Shown piece by piece: positions 1 to 12,101 of a DNA stretch of 64,000 nt (the first letter of the stretch is position 1; each line of letters begins with the position of its first letter). A program made the position numbers and the translations under genes. The stretch covers positions 26,669,948 to 26,733,947 of the forward strand of contig NC_063154.1 of the NCBI RefSeq assembly GCF_020921035.1, written 5' to 3'. The notes under the pieces are model-generated. The model ran no database searches, was not told the DNA's origin, and saw only the letters and a list, made by a program, of their open reading frames with translations. The DNA comes from Rhodamnia argentea. Taxonomy: Eukaryota > Streptophyta > Magnoliopsida > Myrtales > Myrtaceae.

Positions 1-3000
1 AGATTTCTTTAAAAACAGATGTTTTATTGTAAAGAGATACCCTTATCTAGTGATATTGAGTTCCAGAGACCAGCTTCTAAAACATTGTACTCTTTGGTAA
101 GCTCCTTCCCAGGTGCCGGTCTTCCTGCAAACAACCATGTTTGTCTAATGGGATCAAAATCTGAAGAATGTGATTAGAAGCGACTGATCGACACCTTCCT
201 CATCGACAGTGATTTCTCATAAATGTCATTAGTGGCAAACCACACCATGCACATTTGGAGCATGCACAAATATGGTAACCATGACATGTCAATGCAACAA
301 CCAAAATACTCTCAACAAGGTGAACTTTCCCTTTTGTAAGACAGACCTGGTTATGTCATCACATCACAAATGCCATTATACTTAATGAGCAATGACCTTA
401 ATGAAAAGTGAAACTATAAATTTCGTGTTAATAAAGTTTCTATCATTGAACAACAGAAGAAATTCAAATCAGATGACACCTCCCAGTGGAACATAAAAAA
501 CAGCCGACTATAGCACTAAGTTGATTTCATGATCTTAAAAGTTAAGCATAAATCAGCTCATGATCAGCAATACCGAAAAGAAGCTCTAGTGACCAAAATT
601 ACCACAAGTAGGTTATGGAAGCTTATAAGTAACACCTCAAAGCAAACTCCACTGTTAGAAAAGTCCATCAACAAATGCATTCCCTCATCAGGATCCTGAT
701 CCCCATGTATATAACCATAGCAGAGGGCCAACGTAGCTTAGTGGATGCCATCCTAGAAAATGTCCCAACAAAAACCAAAACATACATGTCCACTACCAGA
801 TATAACGCCTTGAAACCATAGTTCCCATTCACTCACACTAAATCACTAACTACTACATAAGTTCATCCCCAGTATTATCGAGCGATTAGGGAAAATTTCC
901 AAACAGACAACAGTATGCATATGCTAAAGCGATACTTTACATGAAAAGTAATGCATTTAAGCTGAGATAAATTGACCTCGCAAAATCCTTAGCCTTTCCC
1001 ACGCATTAGCTCCCATTGGGATGGCACCATGAGATAAGAGGATATCCCAGACAGTTGTGGCAGCAGCAGGCGACATCAACATAGAATAACCTTCTTCAGA
1101 AACAAGATTTCCAACTCCTACTGTTATTGGCATTCCATTTATCTGCAAATGCAGAACATTCTGTCAATTGAATGTCCAGGTTATATGAACTTGACTCTCA
1201 TCACACTTTTTGAGCATCAGAGACAGAGATCAAGAACTTGCAGGTTATGATGATGAAAAAGTTATAATGCCTAAGCTGTAGATATGATGTCAGCAAAATT
1301 ACATCATATCTCTTTATTGTCAATAACTGCTGGACATGGAACATACGGATGCAGTGTTCCTGTTGGCAGCCTTGATAGATGAAGTCCTAAAGAGCACATT
1401 GCATAACATACTCAGCAAAAAGACTATAGGTTGCAATACTTAGGCACTTCTTTGCTGCATCACTCCAGTCCTTTTCACATAACAGCTAAGGGAAGGAAGA
1501 TGCTATAAATTGAATATGCTCAAATTCACAGGAATGTCAATTGGATTACATGCAATCATATGCTATGCCCTCTAAATCAGCAACCAGAAGGATTTAATAT
1601 GAAGATCCAACAAACATTACACTGTAATGTTTATGTGAGCCATATGGCTGTCCATCCAGATCCTTCAAATTAAGATGCTCCATAACCTGTTAAAATTTCA
1701 AAACATAGCCAACAGAATCATAAATATGAACCTGCTGAAAGTTTGAACATCATGTCTAAGTTCATGGGATAGCACAGATACTTGACAGCTCTTAGGTCCC
1801 AGAAGGACGAAGAAGCTTGTCTGCTTGGTGATATCTGTGATCTCAACCTTGTCAGCAAAAAATATGTACCTAGACAAAATTCTAATGGTTAGATAATACT
1901 CGCTTACTGAAAAATCCAATGAAATGCATTAAACTACTTAGTGAAAAACAAATTTCATCTATCGACTCCATGGTTGTACCAGAGTCTCGAGTTTGAATGG
2001 GAACCAAAAAAAAAAAACAATCAGTACGTGAATGTATGAACCATTATACCAGTCCAGTTTTTGAGAAGAGTCCATGACAAAAGGACATACTTTGTGAGCG
2101 TTTCTGTTATGCTTTGACAGGTGACTGGAGAGACCACCAAAGTGATAGCGTTTTTCTGTTACATAATGCAGTCATGACTACCAACAAAGAATTATCTCAA
2201 CTGCAGCCGGAGGAAAAAAATATAATAAGGAGCAAGAATCAAGCAAAGCACTGAGTTTTACCATGATCCATGCATAGCCAATATCGATTGTCCGTGCTGT
2301 TGGTGTCACAAAAACTGTGTCACATCCCTAATGATTTGCCGTAGACATTCATTTAGCAACATGAATATGAGACCCGGAAACACGAGAGTACAGAGAGCTT
2401 GGTGGAAAAGAAGAGCAAATTGAGTGTGAAGGTCCTCACTTCTCCTTCATGAAGGCATTCAAAATGTGCTGTGGTCTGATTATGAAGAAATGAGACACGG
2501 TCTTCTCCACTGACTTCGTATGAAATGCATTGATAGAAACAAGGATGAAAGCAAAGAATAATCAAATTTGATGAAAGTTCAACAAGCACAAGATGCAATG
2601 TATTCAACAACTTAAATGCCCTAGAAGATTTGGGCAACAGCTCAGCACCACAACCTTATTGAAGTGCAACACAATTTCAAACCAGTGAAGGGAGCATGAA
2701 GGAGCCAAATAGAGTGATAATTATTTAAGACAACAAATGCAGTGGCATCTCAACTTAACTTTCAAAAGGCGCATCATTTTGGAGGAAACTGTTTCTATTA
2801 AAAGAACGACGCGATTCATTTGCTTAGTCAGAATATACCTATCGATTATCATTGATAGGAGTTTACAAAAATAATTTTAACAAGACATGTAAGTTGTTTG
2901 AAAGATATTATGGGAGCCATTGTTACAAAAATTCCCGTTAGAACATACATATCATGCAAACTGTGAAAATGACCTCCCATAAGAAGAGATTCATACCTCT

Positions 3001-4187
3001 TATTCGTCCAAAGTGCGACAAATCCACAACCTAGACCATCATGTGTATGAATCAATGAATCAAATCTGACAAAGTAAAAATGACAACTAAACAAAATTAA
3101 GCGGAAATAAGTAGCTGTTCATATGTTCAGCTTAAGAATAAATTGAAGACCCAATTGAGCAAAATCTCAAGCACATAGTGTACAAATTGGTCGTGTCACA
3201 TTATCATAAACCAAACCAAATGACTAAGGAGTCACTGCAAAAGTAAAGTCCTGCTTAATGGGTATGAAATGTGAAACAGTCAATGTGTAAGTATAACATG
3301 TTCAACCAATGTTAAATGGAATATTCTTCATCTTAATCTCATCGAGGAGACTCCGCCTCCAAGTTTCTAATTAAACACCCCCCCCCACACCAGTACATCC
3401 ACGTGTGTATCCTCACCTCAGCTTCTTAGCTTGATAAAATGTTAATGAAAACCAGAAACAAGCACCAAGTACAAGTCGGAGGTTGAGATAATCGCATTTT
3501 CTGGACATAAACTTGAATTTGTTGGCATTAATACAGTAGCTTAGCTGGAAGTAACATTTCTTTCATCCCACCACAGTTATTATAGCCTTACGAAAGGCCA
3601 GCCAACTAGAGGGTCAATCAAAGGGTCCAAAATATAGGCAGGGGTGAACAAAATGAGAGGCATACTAGAATTTCTGTCCAAGATCGAATCATTCTTGTGT
3701 TACCCTTGTTAGCAAGCACAAGAGAGAAAGTAAAAACTATCCACATACAGCAAGACCGTTATCAGCTGCATCCAATGCTTCGTCATCGTTGTCATAAGTC
3801 TCCACAACCCCATCGGCCGAGACCTTCCCTCCAACCACCATCATGGAGTCCTGCAAAGCGTCCCAGCGCAGCAACTCACATACCCAGAAGACACCCAGCA
3901 ACAGAACAGATAAATAAAACCGTCGACAGCGAAGACCCAACAACGACCAAGCGGAATTAAACTGCTCCACTATACAATGGGGTGCTCACCGCGAGGTCGT
4001 GATCGATGGGCGGAGGAGACAGGTCGAAAGGGGTCGCTGAAATCGGAGAGAGACGCCTTCCCCTCTGTGTCCCATTCCGACGCCATGGACAGAGAGTGGG
4101 AGCGAGAGTCGTCCTGCTCCTGACGGAGGAAGGACGTGGAATCGCGCATGGAGGAAAACGAAACGCAATCGTCGACGAGGACGACAT
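1..4187 (-). CDS. Plastid COG0354 (YgfZ/GcvT-like) folate-binding protein, 3' end beyond window
   Basis: Ten exons can be read: 4187-3990, 3850-3749, 3030-2997, 2513-2440, 2327-2262, 2155-2091, 1869-1782, 1686-1621, 1142-977 and 124-41. All join in frame with GT/AG borders. The start at 4187 opens a Ser/Arg-rich, acid-poor leader of about 45 residues that looks like a chloroplast transit peptide, then SATPFDLSPPPIDHD. Later blocks include SGEDRVSFLHNQTTAHFECL, GCDTVFVTPTARTIDIG, YIFFADKVEITDITKQTSF, GQPYGSHKHY and GMPITVGVGN. These match my memory of Arabidopsis At1g60990. COG0354 proteins support Fe-S cluster enzymes in a tetrahydrofolate-dependent way; the plastid member complements E. coli ygfZ. 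The reading stops at ...SLDKG with an intron donor at 40, just as the family's K-G-C-Y-x-G-Q-E motif begins, so the motif exon and C-terminus lie outside. The assignment is firm; the transit peptide is inferred. Confidence 0.88.
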
Positions 4188-5254
4188 CGTTTGGGTTCAA
4201 GCGAAGGGAACGCGCTCAGAGTATCCTGAACTGAACTCAATTAAGAAGAAGAAGAAGAAGAAGATTCCCGAGAAAGAATGTAGGTGAACTGGTGAAGGTG
4301 TAAATTCGAGCTTTGTACTTACTTTGTGTGACGTGGCACAATCAATCTGTCAATTTACAAATAAACTATACCAGATAATCCCATAAAAACCCAACAGTTA
4401 AATTAACGATAATGTTCGACCAAAAAAAAAATTAACGATAATGTCTGACCAAAAAAAAAGAAAAAACCATGATCAAAACCAGATTGAATTATATACTTAT
4501 ATCAAGAGCGCGATATAATTAATTGTTATGTTATATTCGTTTGTTAATTTATAATCCTCATGCTTATTAAATTTTGCAATTAAGCGTATCGACCTTTGGC
4601 TCCATCGAGCTTATCATTAATTAGGATATGAATTGTTGCTTTTCTCTTATATATGCATTATTTTTTTAATGTAATTCTCAAGTTTGTAATATAAACAATT
4701 GAGTCTTTGAATTCATTTGAAACTTTTTGTCTCTAAATCTCTACTTATAATAAGTAGCAACTCACTTATTTTTCTATGCGAAAATATCATTTTGAAGATC
4801 ACGTGAGCATCATAAAAAAGACAAGAATAAAATAAAAACTAAAGTATCCTCACGAGAGCATTTAAGAATGAAAAGTATAATTACAATAATCATTTTTCGT
4901 TTAGGTTGTATTTTCTTTAATTTTGAATATATACAATTTTTGTCTCTGAAATTTGATTAATGCACGAACTTATATATGCGAGATTAGAAGTTCTTTAATG
5001 TTTTAATATTCTATAGTTAATTTTTTTTATTATTTACTTTAAATCTTAAATATACACTAATTTTCTCTCTAAAATTTGAAAGGGAAAATGAAAAATATTT
5101 GTAAGAAAAGACAAAATCAGTAATCTCATGCAGATAAACTTGTCGTCTGGTCCACAGGAAGAGAGACTGATGAGCCTCTCCCTGAACTTGCTCTTGCTTT
5201 CGCCTCTCCTCCTCTCTTCCTCTTCCTTGGCGTAATTCCCGGGATTACACCAGC
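4188..5254. other. Divergent intergenic region between two plastid-protein genes
   Basis: This roughly 1.07 kb separates two start codons pointing away from each other, so it should hold both promoters. It contains a short GAA/AAG run at 4242-4263 in the leader of the COG0354 gene and a long AT-rich core (about 4330-5060). I see no open frame of interest and no clear transposon ends. The 4415-4455 part holds a short direct repeat (AATTAACGATAATGT followed by an A-run, twice). Confidence 0.6.
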
Positions 5255-5865
5255 ATGATCTCGATCTCGACTGGACTATTCTGCAAGACCCATTGCCATC
5301 GCTCGCCGTTCCTCTCCAGTTCCACCGCGAGCCGCCGACGACCTTCCAGGCCGGCGACCCGTTTCGGCACATGCCGGTCCGTGGACGGAACAAGGAGGCC
5401 CGTGGTCAGAGGTTGCAGCGGCGATGACCCAGGAGAGAGCGAGGCCGAGAGGACGACGAAGGCGGCGGCGGAGAGCCGGAGCTTCCTGACGCTCGAGGAG
5501 GCCGGCCTCGTTGAGATCTCTGGTTTAAGCACTCACGAGCGCTTCCTCTGTCGCTTGACGGTGCGTAACGCTCCGCCAAATCTTCTCCCTTTCATCACGA
5601 TATTGGAGAAAGCTTGGTTTTTTATCCGATGGTTGAGAAATCTCCTTCATGGGTTGTTCGAGAAATCGATGTGTGAGTGGCCATTTTTGAAATGCAGATA
5701 TCGTCGTTGAATCTGCTGAGAGTGGTAGCGGAGCAAGAAGGGTGCTCGATCGAGGAGCTCAATGCGGGCAGGGTATGCGACTGGTTCTTGAAGGACAAGC
5801 TCAAGCGAGAGCAGAATCCCGAGTCCGCCGTCCTTCAGTGGGATGATTCCGAGTTCCAACTCTGA
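5255..5865 (+). CDS. Small conserved plant protein, putative plastid-targeted, unknown function
   Basis: Two exons, 5255-5560 and 5698-5865, join in phase 0 (LT|ISSLNLL) across a 137-bp intron with GTGCGT donor and TGCAG acceptor. The product is about 157 residues. The first 60 or so are rich in Ser, Arg and Pro with few acidic residues, like a plastid transit peptide. The rest reads FLTLEEAGLVEISGLSTHERFLCRLT-ISSLNLLRVVAEQEGC-SIEELNAGRVCDWFLKDKL, ending LQWDDSEFQL. I recall a conserved land-plant family with this C-terminus (Arabidopsis At2g17240-like), but I know of no proven function, so none is given. High GC in exon 1 is usual for such leaders. It converges on the decayed DC1 gene downstream. 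Confidence 0.7.
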
Positions 5866-6604
5866 CTTTGCTATTGAATTCTTTCGTTTTGATAATTCTG
5901 TCATTCAGATGTGTTCATAACGAGTCGTAACCATTTCGGAAAATCTTCAAAATATAACATAGCTGGTCCCTCGAGTAGATATGTATGTATGTATGTAAGT
6001 TCATGCGAAATCTTATCAGTTTTGTTCTGCATTTCCCCATCCCAAATGAAGTTTTGATAGGGTTAAACAGAGTTGAGTAGAGTCAATGGTTGCCTTCCTG
6101 TGTAATGCAGAATCAAATTTTGAAGCATTTAGTAGTTTCAGTTGCAACTGCTGCATAACAGAGGAATGGACATCCAAATTTTGTACTAGTCTCCAGACGA
6201 TTGATGTGTTGGAATGGACTTGGAAACCCAATCTTGGATCGTGGAAGGTGGTGATGAAATGTCTAAGGCGTGAATTTTTGGTACTCTGTTTGGACCCCAA
6301 TGTAAGGTGAAAGTTGGTTATTCACTATTTTAGCATACATATAATATGTAACCACAAGACACTATTTTCACCAATAGAATCACTGTGATTATTAGAATAG
6401 GATAAGCAAGAAACAGGAGCAGGAAAAAGGGTGACAACTGCAATTCTTAAGAGCGGTTCTAGTCATTACAAGCTGATGTCCGCAAATGAAATTCCAAGCC
6501 ACCTGGTAGTGCTTCCTGGGACAGAGCATCCGAGCTCAATTGACTGGCCTAGCAGACAGATATTTCTCTGGACAAGCACAATATGAGAGTTGTCATGCAT
6601 CTGA
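5866..6604. other. Convergent 3' intergenic region
   Basis: The small plastid protein gene ends at 5865 and the DC1 pseudogene ends at 6605, so this holds both 3' UTRs and polyadenylation signals. A short (GTAT)n run lies near 5980-5997. Overlapping open frames on both strands at 6016-6310 show no family resemblance and are probably chance. Confidence 0.5.
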
Positions 6605-9014
6605 CTACACCATGCCTTCATGTAATAGCTCAAGCTTTTCGAATGGTTGGTCAAAATACCACAATATTTTCGCCCCAAGTTCAAATCTTTTCAGCCTCCT
6701 CTTTATTAGATTTCTACTCATTAGCAGTTGGATGTGGTCCTGCAATATTTTAGCATCTGATAAGGTGGGCTCAACATATGGAGCCCTCTTGTCCCTAACC
6801 GCCCTTCCTTTTATCCGTAAAACCTCGAGTCTTGATTGTATTTCTTCTTTCCTGGATCGAAGCAGCGAGAGCCTTTCTTCTGCTTCTTTAAGCAGATTGT
6901 CCAGGGAAGCAGTTGGTGCTGCTATTTTATTCTCGTACTCCATAACCAATGAAGGTAACATCTGACAGAGAGCAGCCAAAACAAATATAAAATGAGTGAT
7001 AAAGAACATAAAATATGTTTTTTCATCATAACAAAACGTAAAATACTATGTCCATCTCCGGTCAAGCAAATAAAATGTTTGGCAATCAATTCTGTTCATC
7101 TAGAGAGATAAGGAAATGCATTTGGGATTGTTATTAGCAAACATAGTTGCATGAAGACTCACCTCAGCAACACTGCAACTCACATGAGCAATATATTCAC
7201 ACTCCTCACAGTAGTAGATGGGATGGTTGGGGTTCCTTCTTCTCTCGCAGGCCTCACAGTAATACTCACCCGAATCGTCCTCCACCACCGACTCTGTCAA
7301 TTTGAGCTGATGGTAATGCTTCCTGATTTTGACAGTTTCTGGAAATGCAAATGGAGTACGGTGAAAGTGAAGTGCATAACCACACTTTGGAATCACGCAT
7401 ACAAAAACTGGTGACTTGCTAACTGGGTCCCCAATCTTGTCATGGCAAACACTGCACTTGAAGAGACAGTCTCTAAAGCTCACAGGGTCAAAGAGGAGAA
7501 GAAGATGATCAGCATGCCGGAGCTCCAGGACTGGAGTCAAGTGTTTGTCATCTTCAACTGTCTCGATATCTAGTTGTGGTGCCTCCAAGTTTGATGGTAC
7601 TTCTTCTCTCCCAGGGTGCAAGGAAGCACCTATACTCTTTAGATCAGTCTTACTCTTGTACTCCTCAACTAGTGGAAGTAGTACCTGCCAGCAACCAAAG
7701 CAATGGGAGACTACCTTACACTACCAGTCATAGCCCACGTGATGCAATTCATGGGAAAAATGGAAGCGATTCTCTTTATCAGAGGTCATATAAGTAGAGT
7801 AAAAACTGGAGTTTTGCTTGGTAACAGTTGATTCAGCTCCTTATTTTGTACAAGCACACCACTAATTATAAGAAACGGAAACATCTTGACAATATGCCTT
7901 GGTATTATCCTTGATGTGCTTTTCCAGCCTCATGGGAAAAAAACTGAGCTATGGCTGTCTTTTGTAGCACAAGTGACCAACAACCATTCAACTCTCAAAC
8001 TGGCATGTTGGTTTAAGTGAAATGAATAAGGGTTTAGATTTACTACATTATCTCAAGGGTCTATGTGGTTAGACGGTCTTAGTTCATTCTTGTAAACTAG
8101 GAATTCAATTGCATCCAACGATGTCACCAAAGAGATGCATTTAGTGCACAGCTAACTTACAGTAACCATGGTTATAGGAAATTGGATTTACACGCTGATT
8201 CCATGGATCTCTTAAGTCCCCAAATCACATGAATTTGCGGCATCAGTAGAGAAGGAGAGAAGGCACAGTTCCAGGAATGACTTTTATATAAGAGAGACGT
8301 GTAATCACCTCAGAGATGCCACAACCGACATGAACAGCATAATCACACTCGTCGCAGTAATAAGCAGGGATATCAGGGTTTCTCTCCAACCCACAGAAGC
8401 TGCACCACTCCAGGGAACCCCTTTTTTCTCGAGTTGTGCAGGTCAGGTAATGTTGGTGATCCCTGTGTTTGACAGTTTCTGGTATGGGGAACGACGGAGT
8501 GCAGTGAAGATGGATCGCATAATCACATCCAGGAGTTACGCAAACGAAAATGGGAATGTTATCATCATAGCCGCGAATGCCACAGGTACTGCATTTACAA
8601 TCTGAACTTCCCGGGGAGAACACCTTCTGTAAGAGAAGAAGTTAGTGATCAGGATGTGGGAGCTGCAAAATTGTACGTATGGAAGCGCAGCTTATGTCGA
8701 GGGCAAAGTTGCACTGTAAACATTTGTATGCATAGCTGCCACACTCTTTTGACAGCATGAACAGCATAAAGGCTTGGCCTCCTTTGCCTTCCTGGGGTGG
8801 AGGGTCAGCCGGTGAGGAGGGTGGAGAGGGTGCTACAGAATCACTAGGGGCAACTCGGCGCACCCCCTGTGTGCTACGAAACTGCAGTCTGACTCAGTGC
8901 ACCTGTAGGGGGATCTGAAAAGAAATCATCACATAAATGACACTGAACATTAGAGTCGTAGCCAGGTCTGGTCCTTGTTAAAGGATGCAGGTGAGAGAAA
9001 TGCTCAATCTGCAT
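6605..9014 (-). pseudogene. Decayed DC1-domain (Cys/His-rich C1) protein gene
   Basis: The ancestral frame starts at 9014 (MQIEHFSHLHPLT, a typical DC1 protein start). Three exons can be traced: 9014-8309, 7684-7163 and 6961-6605. Exon 1 is broken. The frame of DSNVQCHLCDDFFSDP loses phase in the C-run at about 8902-8908, before YRCTESDCSFVAHRGCAELP. A TAG follows near 8842. A second shift near 8760 separates CCSCC from KECGSYAYKCLQCNFALD. A TAA at 8642-8644 then falls in frame between HPDH and LLLLQKVFSP, where the paralogous repeat has HADHLLLLFD. Exons 2 and 3 are open: two more DC1 units ending YYCEECEYIAHVSCSVAE, then a coiled-coil tail of about 118 residues. DC1 units bind zinc through Cys/His and are plant-specific. 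A shorter protein from exons 2-3 cannot be excluded, and sequencing error could explain one lesion but hardly four. Confidence 0.75.
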
Positions 9015-9551
9015 CTTGAACTTGAAGATCTGCACTCTCTTCTGAGCAAGGAAACAAAAAGAAAGGTTAGAAATCCACTGCTTTCTTCGCGTCTGCCCCT
9101 GTCAAACTTATTAGTCAACGACACGCAAGAACATGTATCTCCAACTTTTGGAGCTTCTAGTAAAAAGAGATGACGCATTTGCATGAAAAATTCTTGTTAG
9201 AAATAGTCTGATCTCATTCAGATCTTTACAAGTACCCTCAACTTTCCAGAAAAATCCCAAGAAACGAGTGTTTGTTCAGAATTAAATATCCAAGAAACGC
9301 CAAATGGTGCATGCTCTTCACCGTCCAGTGAAGTCAAGTGAATATTTAATAGCCTTATCTTTATCCTGCAATTAGTGGGTCAAGTGGCACTGGAAAAGAA
9401 TCTCTATAATATCGAGTCCACGTTCACCAGTTGTATCACCTGACTTTTCCAGTCAATCTTCTTCAAGTTTGTTAATTTGAAGTCCTGCCGATCTGATCTT
9501 TCTTGCTTGCTAATCTCTAGTCTTGAGGGGAAAGAACCAGAGAGAAGGGTT
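9015..9551. promoter_or_regulatory. Shared divergent promoter region of the DC1 pair
   Basis: This 537-bp spacer lies between the old start of the decayed DC1 gene (-) and the start of the intact one (+), head to head. It is the only place for both promoters. Part of it (9020-9060) may be 5' UTR of the minus gene, with a good acceptor (TTGCTCAG, reading minus) 5' of the start. No specific element is claimed. Confidence 0.45.
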
Positions 9552-11037
9552 ATGGAGGATGAAGATTCAGATCCTTGCTACGACGAGAGTCTAGATTATA
9601 GCCACGACCATGCATTGATAGAGCGCAATGTTAAAAAGGGAATGTATGTGAGGTGCTGCAAGTGCCACGGTCCAGTTGAAGGATCGGTTCTTGGCTGCAA
9701 AGAGTGCAATGGCTACTTCTGGCACAAGAAATGCTTGGAGGAATTGCCTAGAGAAATTCGACATCCTTATCATCCAGAACACTGCCTTGTCCTCCAAGAA
9801 TCTGATTATGGAGGAAAGGTTTGCACGGTGTGCCGACCATTCATTCGGGGGTCCTACTTCAGCTGCAACGACTGTGAATTCTATCTGGACGCTTACTGTG
9901 CTTCCCTCTATTCGGCCCCTGAATACGCCGGGAGGATGTTCCGCAATGGCAGTCATCTTTTTGCCCTGAGAAAGCTCGAGAGAGGATCGCAAACTACTGG
10001 TGAATGTTGCGACAGGTTGATGGCTGAGCCCTACATCTTTCATTGTGTAGAACCCAACTGCATGCTGAGGCTTCATCTCAGCTGCCCTCCGTTCTCTTTC
10101 CCGGACACAGTCGCGCACCGTCGTCACCTTCATCCGCTCAACTTGGATACATCTTTAGTCGAGGAGGAAGAGGATCCTAACGATGAGTACTACTGCGACA
10201 GCTGTGAGAGTCAAAGAACCTCGAACCGACCGGTGTATTGCTGTCGCGAGTGTATTCCCAATTTTGTTGCTCATGTTTGCTGCGTGGCCTATGAGGTTTG
10301 CTCTCTCTTAACTTTTCAATAGAAGTTGTTTTCTTTTGTGGAGCATTAGCTATCACATGAGATGTGATGTGCATCACCAAACCCTTTCTTTTTTTCCATG
10401 GGTACCGAGTGTTTTATAAGCAGTATCGTTAATATTCTGATGAATTAGCATAAAAAGAACCCACCTTACTTTCTGAATAGTACATCAGCAGTTTTTTCAG
10501 GGACATAAATTAAACATTGTTGGTGCTTCGCAAGGTACTTGCCTTACTTGAAATTTTCTCTATTAGGACATCGATTCCAAGTCTGCTGAGCTCCGAATCT
10601 CTCATGGCCACTAATTAACCTTGAACATACAATTCACAGTCCGTTGCTCTCGTCATTTTTAAGGTATCTATACATTTATTTTTCGGTCTTTTGATCGAGT
10701 TTCACATGCTGGATACCAACATATTCTTTCAAACAAATTTTGCAATTGCTGAACAGTTGCTGCCTTCTGTGATTAATTCCGCAATTCTTCGTTCACATAT
10801 CTCGTACCAGTCCTGCAATTCTATTGGTCACTTGATTGTTGTGAACAGTTGCTACCCACTATGTTGACGAAATTTGAAAAGGAAGTGGATCTGGTTGCTG
10901 TCTTTGCAAAGAAGGACGAGTACAGGAAACTAAACGGAGAGGGCGATGACATTCGGAAGGAACAACGGTCACGAGAACTGGAGCTAGAGAGACTAGAAAC
11001 AAGTACAATAGCACTCGAGGGCATACTAGCTCGTTAG
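9552..11037 (+). CDS. DC1-domain (Cys/His-rich C1) protein, intact
   Basis: Two exons, 9552-10295 and 10849-11037, join in phase 0 (VAYE|LLPTMLTKFE), giving about 310 residues. I chose ATG 9552 because the frame before it has no other ATG. Four DC1-type Cys/His units follow: about residues 18-65 (HDHAL, CCKC, CKEC, FWHKKC), 72-120 (HPYHPEH, CTVC, CNDCEFYLDAYC), 135-180 (CCDRL, FHCVEPNC, LHLSC) and 190-248 (HRRHLHPL, YYCDSCES, CRECI). Exon 2 encodes a charged, probably coiled-coil tail. DC1 proteins are a large plant-specific, zinc-binding family; a few are tied to stress or hormone responses, but no partner can be read here. It stands head to head with a decayed paralogue with the same exon layout at its 3' end, so the pair arose by local inverted duplication. 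Confidence 0.85.
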
Positions 11038-12101
11038 AAGGACTCTAAGCGCAAAGCCAGTACTGAAGAAACAAAAATGGGAAGTGCATGCACGCTGTCT
11101 CTCGAACATTGAGGAATGCCAACCCACCTTGTGTCGTTGATTACCTCTTCACTCTGTTTTTCCCATGGACAAAGGGTTGATCTCTTTAGATTATGACGAT
11201 ATGGTTCGTGTTGAGATCCTACCTGCATTCTTGGATGATGTAATAGCTTACCGTAGTAAGTTAAAATTTTACTGAATGCAGGTGTTAGATCATTCACTAG
11301 AGTACAATTCATGTTCAGTATCTTCTTCATTATCAATTTTTCAATAACGTGCATGTTGATTAATAGAGTCGAGAAATACGTAGTTGCATCATGCTTAAAT
11401 AGAGAGTTAAACTTCAAAGCATTTCTGAGGGTAACCACTACCAATTGAGGGCTATCAACTCCCACAAAATCCGAATTCAATTGTACGTCAAACAAAAATG
11501 AAAGCACAGTTGTAGACAATGCTACAACTGTAAAACATCTGATGTGAGAACCGATGCTGCAGCAGCCCAAATTCAAAGCCTCACAACTCGTTCATCAGAA
11601 GGAAATGCAGACCCTCAGTCCCTGAAATGCTAGAGCTAGTGAAGGATTCCAGAAGTACCCAGTTTTGTCTAACAGAAAAAGCCAATAATGGTGCTAACTG
11701 GTCAGCTAGGCATTGCATAAAGGAAATGGGCAATGTTTCTTGGGATGGTTACCCCCCACCTCCTTTGTCTGCACCATTAGCTTCTGTTGTATAGGTAAAA
11801 AAAAAAACAATCTTGATGTATTTGGTTTCGCTCATTTAAGTGGTTATCTGGATCGAATTGGCGAATTTGCAATCTTTCCACAGTTATAGCTCCAATAAAC
11901 ATGACTAGTAGTATATTGTACTTACACCAGAACTCTCACAAGTTTAAGTTGGAAAAACAAATTTGTAGATGAAACTAAAGGGAGAATAAAAGCATCTTGC
12001 TCATGCAAGTTCGGAGCCAACAAGCCAGTTGTACCAAAGAAATGTAGCAACTTTTTGGGTGCGTAACCACATGATTCCTCCATTGACCTCCGCACCTGCT
12101 C
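11038..12101. other. Convergent intergenic region with an unexplained 543-nt open frame
   Basis: It lies between the 3' ends of the intact DC1 gene and NUF2. An open frame of 180 codons on the minus strand (11576-11034) is longer than expected by chance in AT-rich plant DNA, but I recognise no domain. On the plus strand 11610-11790 reads open with a Pro-rich end (SWDGYPPPPL) that faintly resembles the end of retrotransposon RNase H domains. Neither is called as a gene. Confidence 0.35.

Noticed and set aside
3957..4287. Several overlapping open frames on both strands at the COG0354 first exon
   Set aside because: Only the frame starting at 4187 joins in phase to exon 2 with conserved protein text; the others are shadows.
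5046..5532. Minus-strand frames over the small plastid protein gene
   Set aside because: They mirror the GC-rich exon 1 of the plus-strand gene and do not extend into conserved sequence.
11034..11576. 180-codon minus-strand frame as a gene
   Set aside because: No recognisable domain, no splice partners, and it lies in a convergent 3' region; kept only as a low-interest observation.
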